Assembly (NCBI GenBank): GCA_013044365.1
Contig: JABEUP010000130.1
Coordinates: 1-5,804, forward strand
Source of the DNA: Acidimicrobiaceae bacterium
GTDB lineage: Bacteria; Actinomycetota; Acidimicrobiia; Acidimicrobiales; Acidimicrobiaceae
Reading direction: 5' to 3'
DNA length: 5,804 nucleotides
The position numbers and the translations under genes were made by a program. The notes beneath the pieces are model-generated. The model did no database searches. It worked only from the letters and a program-made list of their open reading frames with translations, and was not told the origin of the DNA. Below, piece after piece: positions 5,706 to 5,804 of the stretch. The first letter of the stretch is position 1; every line of letters starts with the position of its first letter.

Positions 5706-5747
5706 CTACGGATCAGAAGGTTGGGGGTTCAAGTCCCTCCGAGCGCG
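5706..5747 (+). tRNA. 3' half of tRNA-Arg (ACG), attachment-site fragment
   Basis: CTACGGA (5706-5712) is an anticodon loop with ACG, followed by TCAGA as the 3' anticodon stem, a short variable region, a T-arm with stem GGGGG/CCCTC (5723-5727 and 5735-5739) around the loop TTCAAGT, and CGAGCGC (5740-5746) as the 3' acceptor strand with G5747 as the discriminator. CCA is not encoded. The 5' half, with D-arm and the GCGCTCG acceptor strand, is missing: TCTAT precedes the loop where TCTGA would be needed. Such fragments arise when an element inserts in a tRNA gene and carries its own 3' half to restore the gene at the other end. The intact gene should therefore lie to the left, beyond this window. 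Integration of corynephages in a tRNA-Arg gene is a known parallel. Confidence 0.85.
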
Positions 5748-5761
5748 CAAGAAAAGCCCAG

Positions 5762-5779
5762 CTTAGAGTCATCTCTAGG
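5762..5779 (+). terminator. Hairpin downstream of the tRNA fragment
   Basis: CTTAGAG (5762-5768) and CTCTAGG (5773-5779) can form seven pairs, one of them G-T, around the four-base loop TCAT, beginning 15 bases after the tRNA end. There is no T-run. It may be the original terminator of the tRNA-Arg transcript in the chromosome, which would place 5748-5804 outside the element. Confidence 0.3.
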
Positions 5780-5804
5780 TTCGTGGTCGAATCGTTAGGT
5801 TCAC

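Larger units (their letters stand above)
5534..5713. repeat. Right copy of the long direct repeat, abutting the tRNA fragment
   Basis: This copy matches 40-220 in the same orientation and ends in CTACGGAT, the first bases of the tRNA-Arg fragment. The near match stops exactly at the tRNA sequence, which marks the boundary between element DNA and the integration core. It therefore represents the terminal sequence of the element on this side. The copies differ most around 5637-5642 and 5668-5684 and are identical over 28 of the 29 bases from 5561. Confidence 0.85.

Noticed and set aside
1..5804. CRISPR array, insertion sequence ends or transposase
   Set aside because: No regularly spaced repeats, no transposase frame and no terminal inverted repeats were found; the only long repeat is the direct pair described.

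Overview
The window looks like the outer end of a tRNA-integrated mobile element from a bacterium, carrying defence-type cargo. Near the right edge (5706-5747) lies the 3' half of a tRNA-Arg gene (anticodon loop CTACGGA, T-arm, 3' acceptor strand) with no 5' half in front of it. This is the usual scar at the distal end of an element inserted in a tRNA gene. No CCA is encoded. The tRNA shape, and the general look of the methyltransferase and restriction protein, suggest an actinomycete of moderate GC (for example a Corynebacterium-like host), but this is only an impression. No integrase, excisionase or replication gene lies in the window.

Layout. A repeat of about 160-180 bp occurs twice in the same orientation: at 40-220, and at 5534-5713 where it runs directly into the tRNA fragment. 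Both copies hold a perfectly conserved tandem pair of the 11-mer AACCCAACAAA, plausibly integrase arm-type sites. Positions 221-905 hold no gene I can defend. A two-gene operon then reads rightward: a small DUF6932-type protein with a nucleotidyltransferase-like motif (906-1385), overlapping by one base an uncharacterised 326-residue protein with an acidic EDN repeat (1385-2365). It converges on leftward genes: a DUF3644 protein with an RNEIEH (RX4H) HEPN-type motif (2591-3520), possibly preceded by a short overlapping reading frame (3517-3678), and a compact restriction-modification pair, PD-(D/E)XK endonuclease (3759-4334) and beta-class DNA methyltransferase (4337-5311). Positions 5312-5533 hold a 41-residue open frame of unknown meaning.

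How it may fit together. The methyltransferase and nuclease form a type II-like restriction-modification system. The DUF3644 protein looks like a HEPN-type RNase candidate for an abortive-infection or back-up response. The DUF6932 pair is the least understood part and could be a two-component defence or toxin-antitoxin module. The flanking repeats suggest that the whole 5.3-kb cargo is a discrete unit stacked next to a related element at the same tRNA-Arg site.
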